Below, piece after piece: positions 1 to 9,673 of a stretch of DNA of 64,000 nt (positions are counted from its first letter, which is position 1; every line of letters begins with the position of its first letter). The translations under genes and the position numbers were made by a program. The notes beneath the pieces were generated by a model, which was given only the letters and a program-made list of their open reading frames with translations, was not told the origin of the DNA and ran no database searches. Origin of the DNA: Enterobacter ludwigii (GTDB lineage Bacteria > Pseudomonadota > Gammaproteobacteria > Enterobacterales > Enterobacteriaceae); the NCBI GenBank assembly GCA_900068845.1, contig CEFQ01000004.1:248159-312158 (forward strand), given 5' to 3'.

Positions 1-197
1 CCCCTCGGCGAAATATTGTATGCTATGCCGCCTCAATACTGACGGGATTCAGGACTGCCGCCAATGTAGATCGCGCACCTCTTGCTGTGAACCGACGCCA
101 TTGCGTCACCATTGGTCGCGTTTTCCCGCGGAATGACCCCGAAACGATTTATTCGCAGCGCGCCGCCCGCGTGTTGCCCTTGAAGAAGAATTCACTC

Positions 198-1787
198 ATG
201 TCTATTGCTCCCTTTTTAGAAGAAGTGGCGCGCCGTCGTACCTTTGCGATCATCTCGCACCCGGACGCCGGTAAAACCACAATTACCGAAAAAGTGCTGC
301 TGTTCGGGCAGGCGATTCAAACCGCCGGTACCGTCAAAGGCCGTGGCTCCAACCAGCACGCGAAATCTGACTGGATGGAAATGGAGAAACAACGCGGTAT
401 CTCCATCACCACCTCGGTAATGCAGTTCCCGTATCGCGATAGCCTCGTGAACCTGTTGGATACCCCAGGACACGAAGACTTCTCCGAAGATACTTACCGT
501 ACGCTGACGGCGGTCGACTGCTGCCTGATGGTGATCGACGCCGCGAAAGGTGTCGAAGATCGTACTCGTAAGCTGATGGAAGTCACGCGCCTGCGTGATA
601 CGCCGATCATCACCTTTATGAACAAACTCGACCGTGACATCCGCGATCCTATGGAACTGCTGGATGAAGTAGAGAGTGAGCTGAAGATCGCCTGCGCACC
701 TATTACCTGGCCGATTGGCTGCGGCAAGCTGTTCAAAGGCGTTTATCACCTCTACAACGACGAAACTTATCTGTATCAAACCGGTAAGGGCCACACCATT
801 CAGGAAGTGCGCATCGTTAAAGGTCTGACAAATCCAGAACTGGATGCGGCGGTAGGCGAAGATCTGGCGCAGCAGCTGCGCGACGAGCTGGAGCTGGTGC
901 AGGGCGCTTCGCACGAATTCGATCAAGAGCTGTTCCTGAGCGGCGAAATCACCCCGGTATTCTTCGGCACCGCGTTAGGTAACTTTGGCGTCGATCATAT
1001 GCTGGATGGCCTGGTTTCCTGGGCACCGCGTCCAATGCCGCGCAATACCGACACGCGTCTGGTGGAAGCAAAAGAAGAAAAATTCAGCGGCTTCGTGTTT
1101 AAGATCCAGGCAAACATGGACCCGAAACACCGCGACCGCGTCGCCTTTATGCGCGTGGTGTCCGGCAAGTACGAAAAAGGCATGAAGCTGCGTCAGGTGC
1201 GCACCGGTAAAGACGTGGTGATTTCTGATGCGCTGACCTTTATGGCCGGTGACCGTTCGCACGTTGAAGAAGCGTATCCGGGCGACATTATTGGTCTGCA
1301 CAACCACGGCACCATTCAGATTGGCGACACCTTTACCCAAGGTGAAAACATGAAGTTCACCGGCATTCCGAACTTCGCGCCAGAGCTGTTCCGTCGTATT
1401 CGTTTACGCGATCCACTGAAGCAGAAACAGCTGCTGAAAGGGCTGGTTCAGCTGTCTGAAGAGGGCGCGGTGCAGGTGTTCCGCCCGGTGCATAACAACG
1501 ATCTGATCGTTGGCGCAGTCGGTGTGCTGCAGTTCGAAGTGGTGGTGGCGCGCCTGAAAAGCGAATACAACGTTGAAGCGATTTACGAAGCCATTAACGT
1601 CTCAACCGCGCGTTGGGTTGAGTGTGATGATGCGAAAAAATTCGATGATTTCCAGCGTAAAAATGAAGTGAACCTGGCGCTCGATGGCGGTGACAACCTC
1701 ACTTATATCGCGCCAACCATGGTGAACCTCAACATCACCCAGGAACGCTATCCTGACGTGAGATTCCGCAAAACGCGCGAGCACTAA
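198..1787 (+). CDS. prfC: Peptide chain release factor 3 (RF3)
   Basis: RF3 is a cytoplasmic translational GTPase that recycles RF1/RF2 from the ribosome after peptide release. From the ATG at 198 the protein is 529 residues, the same length as E. coli RF3, and it is nearly identical along its length. The P-loop SHPDAGKTT is at about residues 20-28, the DTPGHEDF switch II and NKLD guanine-binding motifs follow, then the beta-barrel domains. The frame stays open upstream to 87, but that extension is not family-like, so 198 is preferred. It is followed by a good intrinsic terminator and appears monocistronic. Confidence 0.97.
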   Translation: MSIAPFLEEVARRRTFAIISHPDAGKTTITEKVLLFGQAIQTAGTVKGRGSNQHAKSDWMEMEKQRGISITTSVMQFPYRDSLVNLLDTPGHEDFSEDTYRTLTAVDCCLMVIDAAKGVEDRTRKLMEVTRLRDTPIITFMNKLDRDIRDPMELLDEVESELKIACAPITWPIGCGKLFKGVYHLYNDETYLYQTGKGHTIQEVRIVKGLTNPELDAAVGEDLAQQLRDELELVQGASHEFDQELFLSGEITPVFFGTALGNFGVDHMLDGLVSWAPRPMPRNTDTRLVEAKEEKFSGFVFKIQANMDPKHRDRVAFMRVVSGKYEKGMKLRQVRTGKDVVISDALTFMAGDRSHVEEAYPGDIIGLHNHGTIQIGDTFTQGENMKFTGIPNFAPELFRRIRLRDPLKQKQLLKGLVQLSEEGAVQVFRPVHNNDLIVGAVGVLQFEVVVARLKSEYNVEAIYEAINVSTARWVECDDAKKFDDFQRKNEVNLALDGGDNLTYIAPTMVNLNITQERYPDVRFRKTREH

Positions 1788-1801
1788 TCGGCGTTATCGG
1801 T

Positions 1802-1833
1802 AGGGCCTGTGATTTTCACTGGCCCTTTTTTTA
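1802..1833 (+). terminator. Intrinsic terminator of prfC
   Basis: AGGGCC and GGCCCT pair around a 13-base loop and are followed directly by a run of seven T. Confidence 0.85.
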
Positions 1834-2049
1834 TGTGTTACAGACTCCTCCTAATTCCGCTATATTTTTCTCTTTTTGGCGATATATCAACCACAAGAGC
1901 CAGCAAAAGCTGTAATCCCTACTACTATTATCTTGTCGGACGAGAAAAGAGACCTTTCGGGTTTCATTACGTCCAGTAACTCAGCAACGCCGTTCGTTGC
2001 TGGCGCATCCGCAAAAACGGATGAGTTAACTGATAGAAGGATGATATCG

Positions 2050-2664
2050 ATGAATAAGACTAAGATTGCCAAAACCCTGATTGCTGCCCTGGCGGGTTCT
2101 GCTCTGCTGAGCGGTGCTGCGTTTGCAGATGAATCAATGTCGCAGAAAGCACAGCAAACCTCCGACAGCGCGGGTGCGAAAATCGATAGCTCTATGAAAA
2201 AAGTCGATGGTTATATGGATGACAGCGGCATCACTGCTAAAGCCAAAGCGGCGCTGGTGGATGATGAAGCGATTAAAAGCACGGATATCTCCGTCAAAAC
2301 GCATGATGGCGTAGTGACCTTGAGCGGCTTCGTCGCTTCTCAGGATCAGGCTGAAAAAGCCGTCGCGCTGGTGCAGAAAGTCGAAGGTGTGAAATCCGTC
2401 AGTGACAAACTACACGTTAAAGACAGCAAAAATGCTTCGTTGAAGGGTTATGCGGGCGACACCGCCACCACCAGCGAAATTAAAGCTAAGCTTCTAGCAG
2501 ATGACATCGTGCCATCGCGCAACGTTAAGGTGGAAACCACCGATGGCGTGGTGCAGTTATCTGGGGACGTGGCGAACCAGGCACAGTCTGATCGTGCTGA
2601 GAAAATCGCCAAAGCCATTGAAGGCGTGAAAAGCGTGAAGAATGACCTGAAGGTGAAGTCTTAA
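2050..2664 (+). CDS. osmY: Periplasmic osmotically inducible protein OsmY
   Basis: OsmY is a periplasmic stress protein made of two BON domains (about residues 55-125 and 135-204); in E. coli it depends on sigma-S and hyperosmolarity. The protein has a Sec signal peptide ([17 protein letters not shown], cleavage probably after AAFA) and 204 residues against about 201 in E. coli. The ATG at 2050 was chosen because AGAAGG at 2034-2039 is about 10 bases upstream and the signal peptide starts there; an in-frame ATG at 2041 lies too close to that site. Upstream in-frame sequence to 1876 is not coding-like. ytjA follows, as in E. coli. Confidence 0.95.
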   Translation: MNKTKIAKTLIAALAGSALLSGAAFADESMSQKAQQTSDSAGAKIDSSMKKVDGYMDDSGITAKAKAALVDDEAIKSTDISVKTHDGVVTLSGFVASQDQAEKAVALVQKVEGVKSVSDKLHVKDSKNASLKGYAGDTATTSEIKAKLLADDIVPSRNVKVETTDGVVQLSGDVANQAQSDRAEKIAKAIEGVKSVKNDLKVKS

Positions 2665-2757
2665 CGCGAGCGATTCGGCATCATCTGATGCCGATTCGTA
2701 ATAAAAACAAAGGTGTAAATAAGCAGTTCGATTTTCACAATGGTAAAGGAGAGGCTT

Positions 2758-2919
2758 ATGTTTCGTTGGGGTATTATCTTTCTGGTCATCGCTCTGATTG
2801 CTGCAGCATTAGGTTTCGGCGGTCTGGCGGGTACGGCAGCATGGGCAGCTAAAATTGTCTTCATTGTCGGTATTATTCTGTTCCTCGTGAGCCTGTTTAC
2901 CGGGCGCAAACGACCCTGA
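2758..2919 (+). CDS. ytjA: Small membrane protein YtjA (DUF1328/UPF0391)
   Basis: A 53-residue protein beginning [19 protein letters not shown], with two hydrophobic segments (about residues 4-22 and 29-47) and a basic tail ending GRKRP. Length and sequence match the DUF1328 family member YtjA, which lies beside osmY in E. coli. A strong ribosome site (AAAGGAGAG) ends just before the ATG. It is an inner-membrane protein whose molecular function is not established. The hairpin TCGGCATCA/TGATGCCGA (2675-2694) lies between osmY and this gene. Confidence 0.9.
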   Translation: MFRWGIIFLVIALIAAALGFGGLAGTAAWAAKIVFIVGIILFLVSLFTGRKRP

Positions 2920-3063
2920 CTAATGGCGTCATAGACGTCAACCCGCGAGTCATCTAAAGCGGAGACCAGTCATTTGCGGCATACTGTGGAGCCGCAACGA
3001 TTGCTGAGGCAATTGGTCAGGGAACGACAATGATTGGTTCTCCGGGATGTTGCCTAAGGCGAC

Positions 3064-3087
3064 TCCCTCAGAGCAAACACTGAGGGA
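3064..3087 (+). promoter_or_regulatory. Hairpin containing the yjjU ribosome-binding site
   Basis: TCCCTCA (3064-3070) is perfectly complementary to TGAGGGA (3081-3087). The second arm contains the GAGGGA Shine-Dalgarno that lies 6 bases before the TTG start at 3094. The base pairing is seen; a role in restricting translation is inference. Confidence 0.5.
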
Positions 3088-3093
3088 CATCCA

Positions 3094-4146
3094 TTGGGAA
3101 CGCGTATTCCACTGACATTAGGTTCATTTGAACCGCTAGCATTAACCCCTTTCAAATCCAATAAAATCGCCTTAGTGTGCGAAGGCGGCGGCCAACGCGG
3201 CATCTTTACCGCAGGTGTGCTGGATGAGTTCCAACGTGCAGGCTTTAATCCCTTTCAACTGTTGCTCGGCACGTCTGCCGGGGCGCAAAACTTGTCAGCT
3301 TTTGTTTGTGGCCAACCTGGCTACGCAAGACGCGTAATTTCCCGTTACACCACCAGCAAACTTTTTTTTGATCCGCTACGATTCGTGCGCGGCGGGCACC
3401 TTATCGATCTCGATTGGCTGATTGATATCACCAAAAATGAGTTTCCGCTGGCGCTCAATACCGCTGAAGGGTTGTTTGCCAAAGGCAGCGAGTTCTATAT
3501 GTGCGCCTGCCGCAGCGACGATTACCGCGCTGAATACTTCAATCCGACCAGCACCAACTGGCATGACATCATTAAAGCCTCAAGTGCGATTCCCGGCTTC
3601 TACCGCAGCGGCGTGAAGATGGACGGCGTGAGTTATCTTGATGGTGGCATCAGCGATGCGATTCCGGTGCGCGAAGCCGCGCGCCGTGGCGCGGATACCA
3701 TTGTGGTGATCCGTACCGTGCCATCGCAGATGTCCTACACGCCGAAGTGGTTTAAACGCATGGAGCGCTTTTTGTCCGATAGCGCATTGCAGCCGATGAT
3801 CAATATCCTGCATCAGCATGAAGAGAGCTATCGCGAGATTCAGCAGTTTATCGAGCAGCCGCCGGATAACCTGCGCATCATCGAAATTTGTCCGCCGAAG
3901 CCGCTGGCGAGCATGGCGCTCGGCAGCCGCTTGTCATCGCTGAATCAGGATTACCATTTAGGCCGCCGCAGCGGGCGCTATTTCCTCGCCACGCTCGGTC
4001 AATGGTTGAGTGATGCCGAACCGCTGGTTATCCCAACGACGGTAATGCCGCCGGCAGCGGTGGCCAACGAACCGGATAATCGTGCGCTGATTACGCCCGC
4101 TCTGGCGGAGAACGATGCAGATTTTGATAAAGGTTCGCTGGCATGA
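3094..4146 (+). CDS. yjjU: Patatin-like phospholipase family protein YjjU
   Basis: A patatin-fold acyl hydrolase. The oxyanion motif GGGQRG is at about residues 31-36, the nucleophile elbow GTSAG at 59-63 (Ser61), and the catalytic aspartate in DGGISDA near residue 183. The 350-residue protein aligns along its full length with E. coli YjjU, including its N-terminus, so the TTG codon at 3094 is taken as start; no ATG fits. The SD GAGGGA is correctly spaced but lies in a hairpin. It overlaps yjjV by four bases (ATGA), so the two are translationally coupled. Substrate unknown. Confidence 0.92.
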   Translation: MGTRIPLTLGSFEPLALTPFKSNKIALVCEGGGQRGIFTAGVLDEFQRAGFNPFQLLLGTSAGAQNLSAFVCGQPGYARRVISRYTTSKLFFDPLRFVRGGHLIDLDWLIDITKNEFPLALNTAEGLFAKGSEFYMCACRSDDYRAEYFNPTSTNWHDIIKASSAIPGFYRSGVKMDGVSYLDGGISDAIPVREAARRGADTIVVIRTVPSQMSYTPKWFKRMERFLSDSALQPMINILHQHEESYREIQQFIEQPPDNLRIIEICPPKPLASMALGSRLSSLNQDYHLGRRSGRYFLATLGQWLSDAEPLVIPTTVMPPAAVANEPDNRALITPALAENDADFDKGSLA

Positions 4147-4922
4147 AGTTTATCGATACACATTGCCACTTTGATTTCCCCCCCTTTGTTGACGACGCGC
4201 CTGCTAGCATTGCGCGCGCTGCGCAGGCAGGGGTGGAATGCATCATTGTACCGAGCGTGGATGCCAGCCGTTTTGAGCGGGTGACAGAACTGGCGCAGCA
4301 GTATCCGGCGCTGTATGCCGCGCTCGGCCTGCATCCGATCAATATTTCAGCGCATCAGGAAGATGCGCACCTTGATGAACTAGAGCGCTGGCTGAAAAAG
4401 CCAGATAGCAAACGCGTGGCGATTGGCGAGATCGGACTCGATCTCTACATGGAGGATGCGCAATTCAGTAAACAGACGCGGCTGCTGGATAAGCAGCTCA
4501 GGCTGGCGAAGCAATACGATCTGCCGGTGATCCTGCATTCGCGGCGCACCCACGACCAGTTAGCTATGCATCTGCGTCGTCACGATCTGTCGCGCCGTGG
4601 CGTGGTACACGGCTTTGCCGGCAGCCAGCAGCAGGCGGAGCGTTTTATCCAGCTCGGTTATGCGATTGGCGTTGGCGGCACCATCACCTATGAACGCGCC
4701 AGTAAAACCCGTCATACCATTGCCAATCTGCCGCTAAATGCCCTTTTACTGGAAACCGACGCGCCCGATATGCCGCTGCAAGGTTTTCAGGGCCAGCCCA
4801 ATCGCCCGGAACGTGCGCGCAACGTGTTTGACGTGTTGTGTCAGCTGCGCAGCGAATCCCCCGACGTGATTGCCGACGCGCTGTGGCAAAACAGCCTGCG
4901 CCTGTTTGCGATCCCGGTCTGA
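4143..4922 (+). CDS. yjjV: TatD-family metal-dependent hydrolase YjjV
   Basis: A 259-residue TatD-family amidohydrolase, related to DNases. The N-terminal metal motif DTHCHFD (residues 5-11), GLHP, EIGLD and the C-terminal ETDAPDMP motif are all present. Its start overlaps the stop of yjjU. E. coli YjjV is a metal-dependent deoxyribonuclease, so a cytoplasmic nuclease role is likely. The yjjU-yjjV-deoC order is that of E. coli. Confidence 0.93.
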   Translation: MKFIDTHCHFDFPPFVDDAPASIARAAQAGVECIIVPSVDASRFERVTELAQQYPALYAALGLHPINISAHQEDAHLDELERWLKKPDSKRVAIGEIGLDLYMEDAQFSKQTRLLDKQLRLAKQYDLPVILHSRRTHDQLAMHLRRHDLSRRGVVHGFAGSQQQAERFIQLGYAIGVGGTITYERASKTRHTIANLPLNALLLETDAPDMPLQGFQGQPNRPERARNVFDVLCQLRSESPDVIADALWQNSLRLFAIPV

Positions 4923-5066
4923 TTCTCCCCCGACAGATTCTGCATTTACGCTGCCTTACGCCTGATTAGCTACATTGATAGAGCGTAAAGTACACTTTTG
5001 CGCCCATTTTTGTGATAATAATAACAATGACATTTCAGGCGAATCCCGGCTTGAATTGGGGTTATT

Positions 5067-5082
5067 TGTGATTAACGTCACT
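5067..5082 (+). promoter_or_regulatory. CRP-cAMP site in the deo control region
   Basis: TGTGA-TTAACG-TCACT closely matches the CRP consensus (TGTGA-N6-TCACA) and lies 146 bases before deoC. A second, weaker TGTGA half-site is near 5010, and TGTGAC occurs near 5118. deo promoters of enterobacteria carry paired CRP sites flanking a CytR site, which fits. Confidence 0.7.
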
Positions 5083-5152
5083 AAATAGCTGTATTTTAAT
5101 GATCAGTTTTCTTTTCTGTGTGACGTAAGGCGCAATTTATTGTCACGATTAT

Positions 5153-5168
5153 TGTTAGGATTATCACA
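5153..5168 (+). promoter_or_regulatory. DeoR-like operator upstream of deoC
   Basis: TGTTAGGATTATCACA matches 13 of 16 positions of the remembered DeoR palindrome TGTTAGAATTCTAACA and lies 45 bases before the deoC ATG. Operator identity is inference from that match and from the operon downstream. Confidence 0.55.
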
Positions 5169-5212
5169 TTCCCGGTGGGTTGTGCCCGCCGATCTGAATT
5201 TTGGAGAGCATC

Positions 5213-5992
5213 ATGACCGACCTGAAAGCAGCAGCACAGCGCGCATTGCAACTGATGGATTTAACCACCCTGAACGAAGACGACACCGATGAGAAGGTGA
5301 TCGCGCTGTGCCGTCAGGCGAAATCCCCTGCCGGTAACACCGCGGCCATCTGCATCTATCCGCGGTTCATTCCTGCGGCACGTAAAGCGCTGCGCGAACA
5401 AGGCACGCCGGAAATCCGCATTGCTACCGTCACCAACTTCCCGCACGGCAACGATGACATCGAGATCGCGCTGGCCGAAACCCGCGCGGCCATCGCCTAC
5501 GGTGCCGACGAAGTCGACGTGGTGTTCCCGTATCGTGCGCTGATTGCCGGCAATCGTGAGATCGGCTTTGAGCTGGTGAAAGCCTGTAAAGAAGCCTGCG
5601 CCGCGGCGAACGTGCTGCTGAAAGTGATCATCGAAAGCGGTGAGCTGAAAGACGAAGCGCTGATTCGTGCGGCTTCGGAAATCGCTATCGATGCGGGCGC
5701 AGATTTCATCAAAACCTCAACCGGTAAAGTGCCGGTCAACGCCACGCCAGAAGTGGCGGCGATCATGATGCAAGTTATCCGCGATAAAGGCGTTAAGCAG
5801 CAGGTCGGCTTCAAACCGGCTGGTGGCGTGCGTACCGCTGAAGACGCGGCGCTGTATCTGCAACTGGCGGATGACCTTCTGGGCGAAGGCTGGGCGGATG
5901 CGCGTCATTTCCGCTTTGGCGCATCTAGCTTGCTGGCAAGCCTGCTCAATACGCTGGGTCACGAAACCGCGACCAGCAAAGCGGGCTACTAA
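5213..5992 (+). CDS. deoC: Deoxyribose-phosphate aldolase
   Basis: Class I aldolase that cleaves 2-deoxyribose 5-phosphate to acetaldehyde and glyceraldehyde 3-phosphate, the last step of deoxynucleoside catabolism. It is 259 residues, equal to E. coli DeoC. The Schiff-base lysine is in FIKTSTGK (about residue 167) and the phosphate-binding [10 protein letters not shown] follows. The ATG at 5213 is preceded by TTGGAGAG. First gene of deoCABD, downstream of the CRP and DeoR-like sites. Confidence 0.97.
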   Translation: MTDLKAAAQRALQLMDLTTLNEDDTDEKVIALCRQAKSPAGNTAAICIYPRFIPAARKALREQGTPEIRIATVTNFPHGNDDIEIALAETRAAIAYGADEVDVVFPYRALIAGNREIGFELVKACKEACAAANVLLKVIIESGELKDEALIRAASEIAIDAGADFIKTSTGKVPVNATPEVAAIMMQVIRDKGVKQQVGFKPAGGVRTAEDAALYLQLADDLLGEGWADARHFRFGASSLLASLLNTLGHETATSKAGY

Positions 5993-6011
5993 TCCTCGCC
6001 GTTATCTTTCC

Positions 6012-6062
6012 GGTGCGCATGAATGCGCACCCTACGTTGTAGGGTCGTCATTTATGGCGACC
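6012..6062. repeat. Palindromic intergenic repeat, family A (deoC-deoA)
   Basis: Two palindromes, GGTGCGCATgaATGCGCACC (6012-6031) and GGTCGTCATttATGGCGACC (6043-6062), are joined by CTACGTTGTAG. The same double structure recurs near 9502, 52721, 55863 and 62626. It sits inside the deo operon, where such elements can affect mRNA stability. Confidence 0.85.
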
Positions 6063-6084
6063 TTCTCATTCCAGGGAGGCAACC

Positions 6085-7407
6085 GTGTTCCTGCCACAAG
6101 AAATTATTCGTAAAAAACGCGATGGACAGGCGTTGAGTGAAGCGGAGATTCGCTTCTTTATCAATGGCGTGCGCGACAATAGCGTGTCGGAAGGTCAAAT
6201 CGCCGCGCTGGCGATGACCATCTATTTCCATGATATGACGCTCGACGAGCGCGTGGCGTTGACCATGGCAATGCGCGATTCGGGCACGGTGCTGAACTGG
6301 AAATCGCTGAATCTCAACGGCCCGATTGTCGATAAACACTCCACTGGCGGTGTGGGCGATGTGACCTCGCTGATGCTCGGCCCGATGGTGGCAGCGTGCG
6401 GCGGTTATGTGCCGATGATCTCCGGGCGCGGTCTCGGCCACACCGGCGGCACGCTGGATAAATTGGAAGCGATTCCTGGCTTCGATATCTTCCCGAGTGA
6501 CGATCGTTTCCGCCAGATTATTAAAGACGTCGGCGTCGCGATTATCGGCCAGACCAACTCGCTGGCGCCGGCCGACAAACGTTTCTACGCCACGCGCGAT
6601 ATCACTGCCACCGTGGATTCGATTCCACTGATCACCGCCTCGATCCTCGCTAAAAAACTGGCGGAAGGATTGGATGCGCTGGTGATGGACGTCAAGGTGG
6701 GGTCCGGCGCCTTTATGCCGACCTTCGAAGCCTCAGAAAATCTGGCGCAGGCGATTGTTGGCGTAGCGAACGGCGCCGGTTGCAAAACCACCGCACTGCT
6801 CACCGACATGAATCAGGTGCTGGCGTCCACCGCCGGAAATGCGCTGGAAGTGCGTGAAGCGGTGCAGTTCCTGACAGGGGCTGCCCGTAATCCGCGCCTG
6901 CTGGAAGTAACGATGGCGCTGTGCTCGGAAATGCTGATCTCCGGCAAACTGGCCGAGAACGACGCCGATGCGCGCAAAAAGCTGCAGCAAGTGCTGGATA
7001 ACGGTAAAGCCGCCGAGGTATTTGCCCGCATGGTCGCAGCACAAAATGGCCCGGGCGATTTCATTGAGCGCATGGACAGCTATCTGCCTGCGCCAACCCT
7101 GAGCAAGGCGGTTTACGCCGATCGTGCCGGTATTGTTAGCGCAATGGATACGCGTGCGCTCGGCATGGCGGTGGTTTCGCTCGGCGGAGGCCGTCAGCGC
7201 GCCAGCGACAGCATTGATTACAGCGTGGGCCTGAGCGAGATGACCACGCTGGGCACGCAGGTTGACGCGCAGCGTCCGCTGGCGATTATTCACGCCGCGT
7301 CGGAAGCGCAGTGGCAACAGGCCGCCGCCGCCGTGAAAGCCGCCATCACGCTGAGCGACAGCGCACCAGCAATCACGCCGGTGGTTTATCGTCGCGTCAG
7401 CGAATAA
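6085..7407 (+). CDS. deoA: Thymidine phosphorylase
   Basis: Converts thymidine and phosphate to thymine and 2-deoxyribose 1-phosphate. It is 440 residues, the same as E. coli DeoA, beginning [14 protein letters not shown] and carrying the phosphate/substrate segment KHSTGGVGD (about residues 84-92) and [16 protein letters not shown]. The start is GTG at 6085, with AGGGAGG at 6073-6079 well placed upstream. It is separated from deoC by 92 bases that hold the family A repeat. Confidence 0.97.
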   Translation: MFLPQEIIRKKRDGQALSEAEIRFFINGVRDNSVSEGQIAALAMTIYFHDMTLDERVALTMAMRDSGTVLNWKSLNLNGPIVDKHSTGGVGDVTSLMLGPMVAACGGYVPMISGRGLGHTGGTLDKLEAIPGFDIFPSDDRFRQIIKDVGVAIIGQTNSLAPADKRFYATRDITATVDSIPLITASILAKKLAEGLDALVMDVKVGSGAFMPTFEASENLAQAIVGVANGAGCKTTALLTDMNQVLASTAGNALEVREAVQFLTGAARNPRLLEVTMALCSEMLISGKLAENDADARKKLQQVLDNGKAAEVFARMVAAQNGPGDFIERMDSYLPAPTLSKAVYADRAGIVSAMDTRALGMAVVSLGGGRQRASDSIDYSVGLSEMTTLGTQVDAQRPLAIIHAASEAQWQQAAAAVKAAITLSDSAPAITPVVYRRVSE

Positions 7408-7501
7408 CTGGCGCTTCTTCGTGCCAGGCAGCGGCCGTTCGGGTATACTGATCTGATCGCTTTTTTTTGACTTGTCATCGCGCATTGCGCAGGAGACTTG
7501 C

Positions 7502-8725
7502 ATGAAACGTGCTTTTATTATGGTTCTTGACTCCTTCGGGATCGGCTCCAGCAAAGACGCCGATAAATTCGGTGATGAAGGATCGGACACGCTCGGCCAT
7601 ATCGCCGAAGCCTGTTTCGAAGGCCGCGCCAATGTAGGTCGCGAAGGCCCGCTGCACTTACCCAACCTGACCAAACTGGGACTCGGCAAAGCGGCTGAAC
7701 TCTCCACCGGTCGTTTCCCGCCAGGCCTCGATCCCAACGCGGAAATCATCGGTGCGTACGCTTACGCCAGCGAATTATCGTCGGGTAAAGATACGCCGTC
7801 AGGCCACTGGGAAATCGCCGGCGTGCCGGTGCTGTTTGATTGGGGCTACTTCAGCGACAAAGAGAACAGCTTCCCGCAAGAGCTGCTGGATATTCTGGTG
7901 AAACGTGCCGATCTGCCGGGTTATCTTGGCAACTGTCACTCTTCAGGAACGGTTATTCTCGACCAGCTCGGCGAAGAGCACATGAAATCCGGTAAGCCTA
8001 TTTTCTATACCTCGGCGGATTCGGTGTTCCAGATTGCCTGTCACGAAGAGACCTTTGGCCTCGATCGTCTGTACGAACTGTGCGAAATCGCCCGTGAAGA
8101 GCTGACGAAAGGTGGCTATAACATTGGTCGCGTGATCGCGCGTCCGTTCGTTGGCGACAAAGCGGGCAACTTCGAGCGTACCGGCAACCGCCACGATCTG
8201 GCGGTGGAACCGCCTTCAGCGACCATGCTGAAGAAACTGGTTGATGAGAAGGGCGGTGAAGTGATTTCGGTGGGTAAAATTGCCGATATCTACGCCGAAC
8301 AGGGCATCACGCAGAAGGTGAAAGCCACCGGTTTAGACGCGCTGTTCAACGCCACCATCGAGCAGATGAAGAAAGCACCCGATACCTCGATTGTGTTTAC
8401 TAACTTCGTTGATTTTGACTCAACGTGGGGACATCGTCGTGATATAGCCGGTTACGCGGGCGGGCTGGAGCTGTTCGATCGTCGCTTACCAGAATTGATG
8501 GAACTGGTGAAAGAGGGGGATATTTTGATCCTCACCGCCGATCACGGCTGCGATCCCAGCTGGGAAGGTACTGAACACACGCGTGAGCACATTCCGATTC
8601 TGATCTACGGCCCAAATGTGAAGCCAGGATCGCTGGGATACCGCGATACCTTTGCCGATATCGGCCAGACCATCGCAAACTATTTTGGCCTGTCCAGCAT
8701 GGACTACGGCAAGAGCATGCTGTAA
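7502..8725 (+). CDS. deoB: Phosphopentomutase
   Basis: Interconverts (deoxy)ribose 1-phosphate and 5-phosphate, linking DeoA/DeoD to DeoC. It is 407 residues as in E. coli. The alkaline-phosphatase-fold metal motifs include VLDSFGIG near the N-terminus, the phosphothreonine region [13 protein letters not shown], and C-terminal TADHGCDP and [10 protein letters not shown]. The ATG at 7502 follows GCAGGAG. An in-frame upstream ATG-like start at 7472 is rejected because it is not family-like. Confidence 0.97.
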   Translation: MKRAFIMVLDSFGIGSSKDADKFGDEGSDTLGHIAEACFEGRANVGREGPLHLPNLTKLGLGKAAELSTGRFPPGLDPNAEIIGAYAYASELSSGKDTPSGHWEIAGVPVLFDWGYFSDKENSFPQELLDILVKRADLPGYLGNCHSSGTVILDQLGEEHMKSGKPIFYTSADSVFQIACHEETFGLDRLYELCEIAREELTKGGYNIGRVIARPFVGDKAGNFERTGNRHDLAVEPPSATMLKKLVDEKGGEVISVGKIADIYAEQGITQKVKATGLDALFNATIEQMKKAPDTSIVFTNFVDFDSTWGHRRDIAGYAGGLELFDRRLPELMELVKEGDILILTADHGCDPSWEGTEHTREHIPILIYGPNVKPGSLGYRDTFADIGQTIANYFGLSSMDYGKSML

Positions 8726-8759
8726 AACAGCGCCCCAAATTTAATAAGGAAAATTAACC

Positions 8760-9473
8760 ATGGCAACGCCTCATATTAATGCAGAAATGGGTGATTTCGC
8801 GGACGTCGTGCTGATGCCGGGCGATCCGCTGCGCGCTAAGCACATCGCTGAAACCTTCCTCGAGGATGTGGTGGAAGTGAACAACGTGCGCGGCATGCTC
8901 GGTTTCACCGGGACCTATAAAGGCCGTAAGATTTCGGTAATGGGTCACGGCATGGGCATTCCATCCTGCTCGATCTACACCAAAGAGCTGATCACCGATT
9001 TCGGCGTGAAGAAAATCATCCGTGTGGGTTCATGTGGCGCAGTGCGCGCAGACGTGAAACTGCGTGATGTGGTGATTGGTATGGGTGCCTGCACCGATTC
9101 CAAAGTGAACCGCATGCGCTTCAAGGATCATGACTTTGCCGCGATTGCTGACTTCGACATGGTGCGTAACGCGGTTGATGCGGCGAAAGCGCTGGGCGTT
9201 GATGCGCGCGTCGGTAACATCTTCTCCGCCGATCTGTTCTATACGCCAGATCCGCAGATGTTCGACGTGATGGAGAAGTACGGCATTCTGGGTGTAGAAA
9301 TGGAAGCGGCCGGAATTTACGGCGTGGCCGCCGAGTTTGGTGCGAAAGCGCTGACTATCTGTACCGTTTCAGATCACATCCGCACCCACGAGAAAACCAC
9401 CGCGGCGGAACGCCAGACCACCTTCAACGATATGATTAAGATCGCGCTGGAGTCAGTGCTGCTGGGTGATTAA
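8760..9473 (+). CDS. deoD: Purine nucleoside phosphorylase (DeoD type)
   Basis: Phosphorolyses purine (deoxy)nucleosides to the base and (deoxy)ribose 1-phosphate. It is 237 residues and starts MATPHINAE as in E. coli. The phosphate-binding [17 protein letters not shown] and RVGSCGA segments, the EMEAAG ribose-binding motif and the catalytic aspartate in VSDHI are present. It lies 34 bases after deoB with a clear SD (AATAAGGAAA), as last gene of the operon. Confidence 0.97.
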   Translation: MATPHINAEMGDFADVVLMPGDPLRAKHIAETFLEDVVEVNNVRGMLGFTGTYKGRKISVMGHGMGIPSCSIYTKELITDFGVKKIIRVGSCGAVRADVKLRDVVIGMGACTDSKVNRMRFKDHDFAAIADFDMVRNAVDAAKALGVDARVGNIFSADLFYTPDPQMFDVMEKYGILGVEMEAAGIYGVAAEFGAKALTICTVSDHIRTHEKTTAAERQTTFNDMIKIALESVLLGD

Positions 9474-9501
9474 TTTCAACCCTTGCTGCGCATATTAACC
9501 A

Positions 9502-9556
9502 GGGCGGCATAAATGCCGCCCCTACAATCAACGTAGGGTCGCCATTCATGGCGACC
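9502..9556. repeat. Palindromic intergenic repeat, family A variant (after deoD)
   Basis: GGGCGGCATaaATGCCGCCC (9502-9521) and GGTCGCCATtcATGGCGACC (9537-9556) are joined by CTACAATCAACGTAG-type sequence. It fills most of the 200-base gap between deoD and the transpeptidase gene. No T-run follows, so it is not an obvious terminator. Confidence 0.85.
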
Positions 9557-9673
9557 TGGCTTCCCGCCGTAAACATCTGACACACTTTTACCCAGGCTTG
9601 TGCATCTTCGTGCTGGCTCTGAAACAATCTCTGCTTATCATTAGCGTGATAACAAAGAGACTAAGCCCACCTG

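Noticed and set aside
5990..6070. Interpretation of the palindromic repeats as ERIC elements or CRISPR repeats
   Set aside because: They lack the ERIC core as remembered and are scattered singly between genes, without regularly spaced arrays.
6733..7749. Long minus-strand ORF (338 codons) opposite deoA/deoB
   Set aside because: Lies antisense to two certain genes, has low-complexity His/Arg-rich composition and no family motif; a shadow of GC-rich coding sequence.
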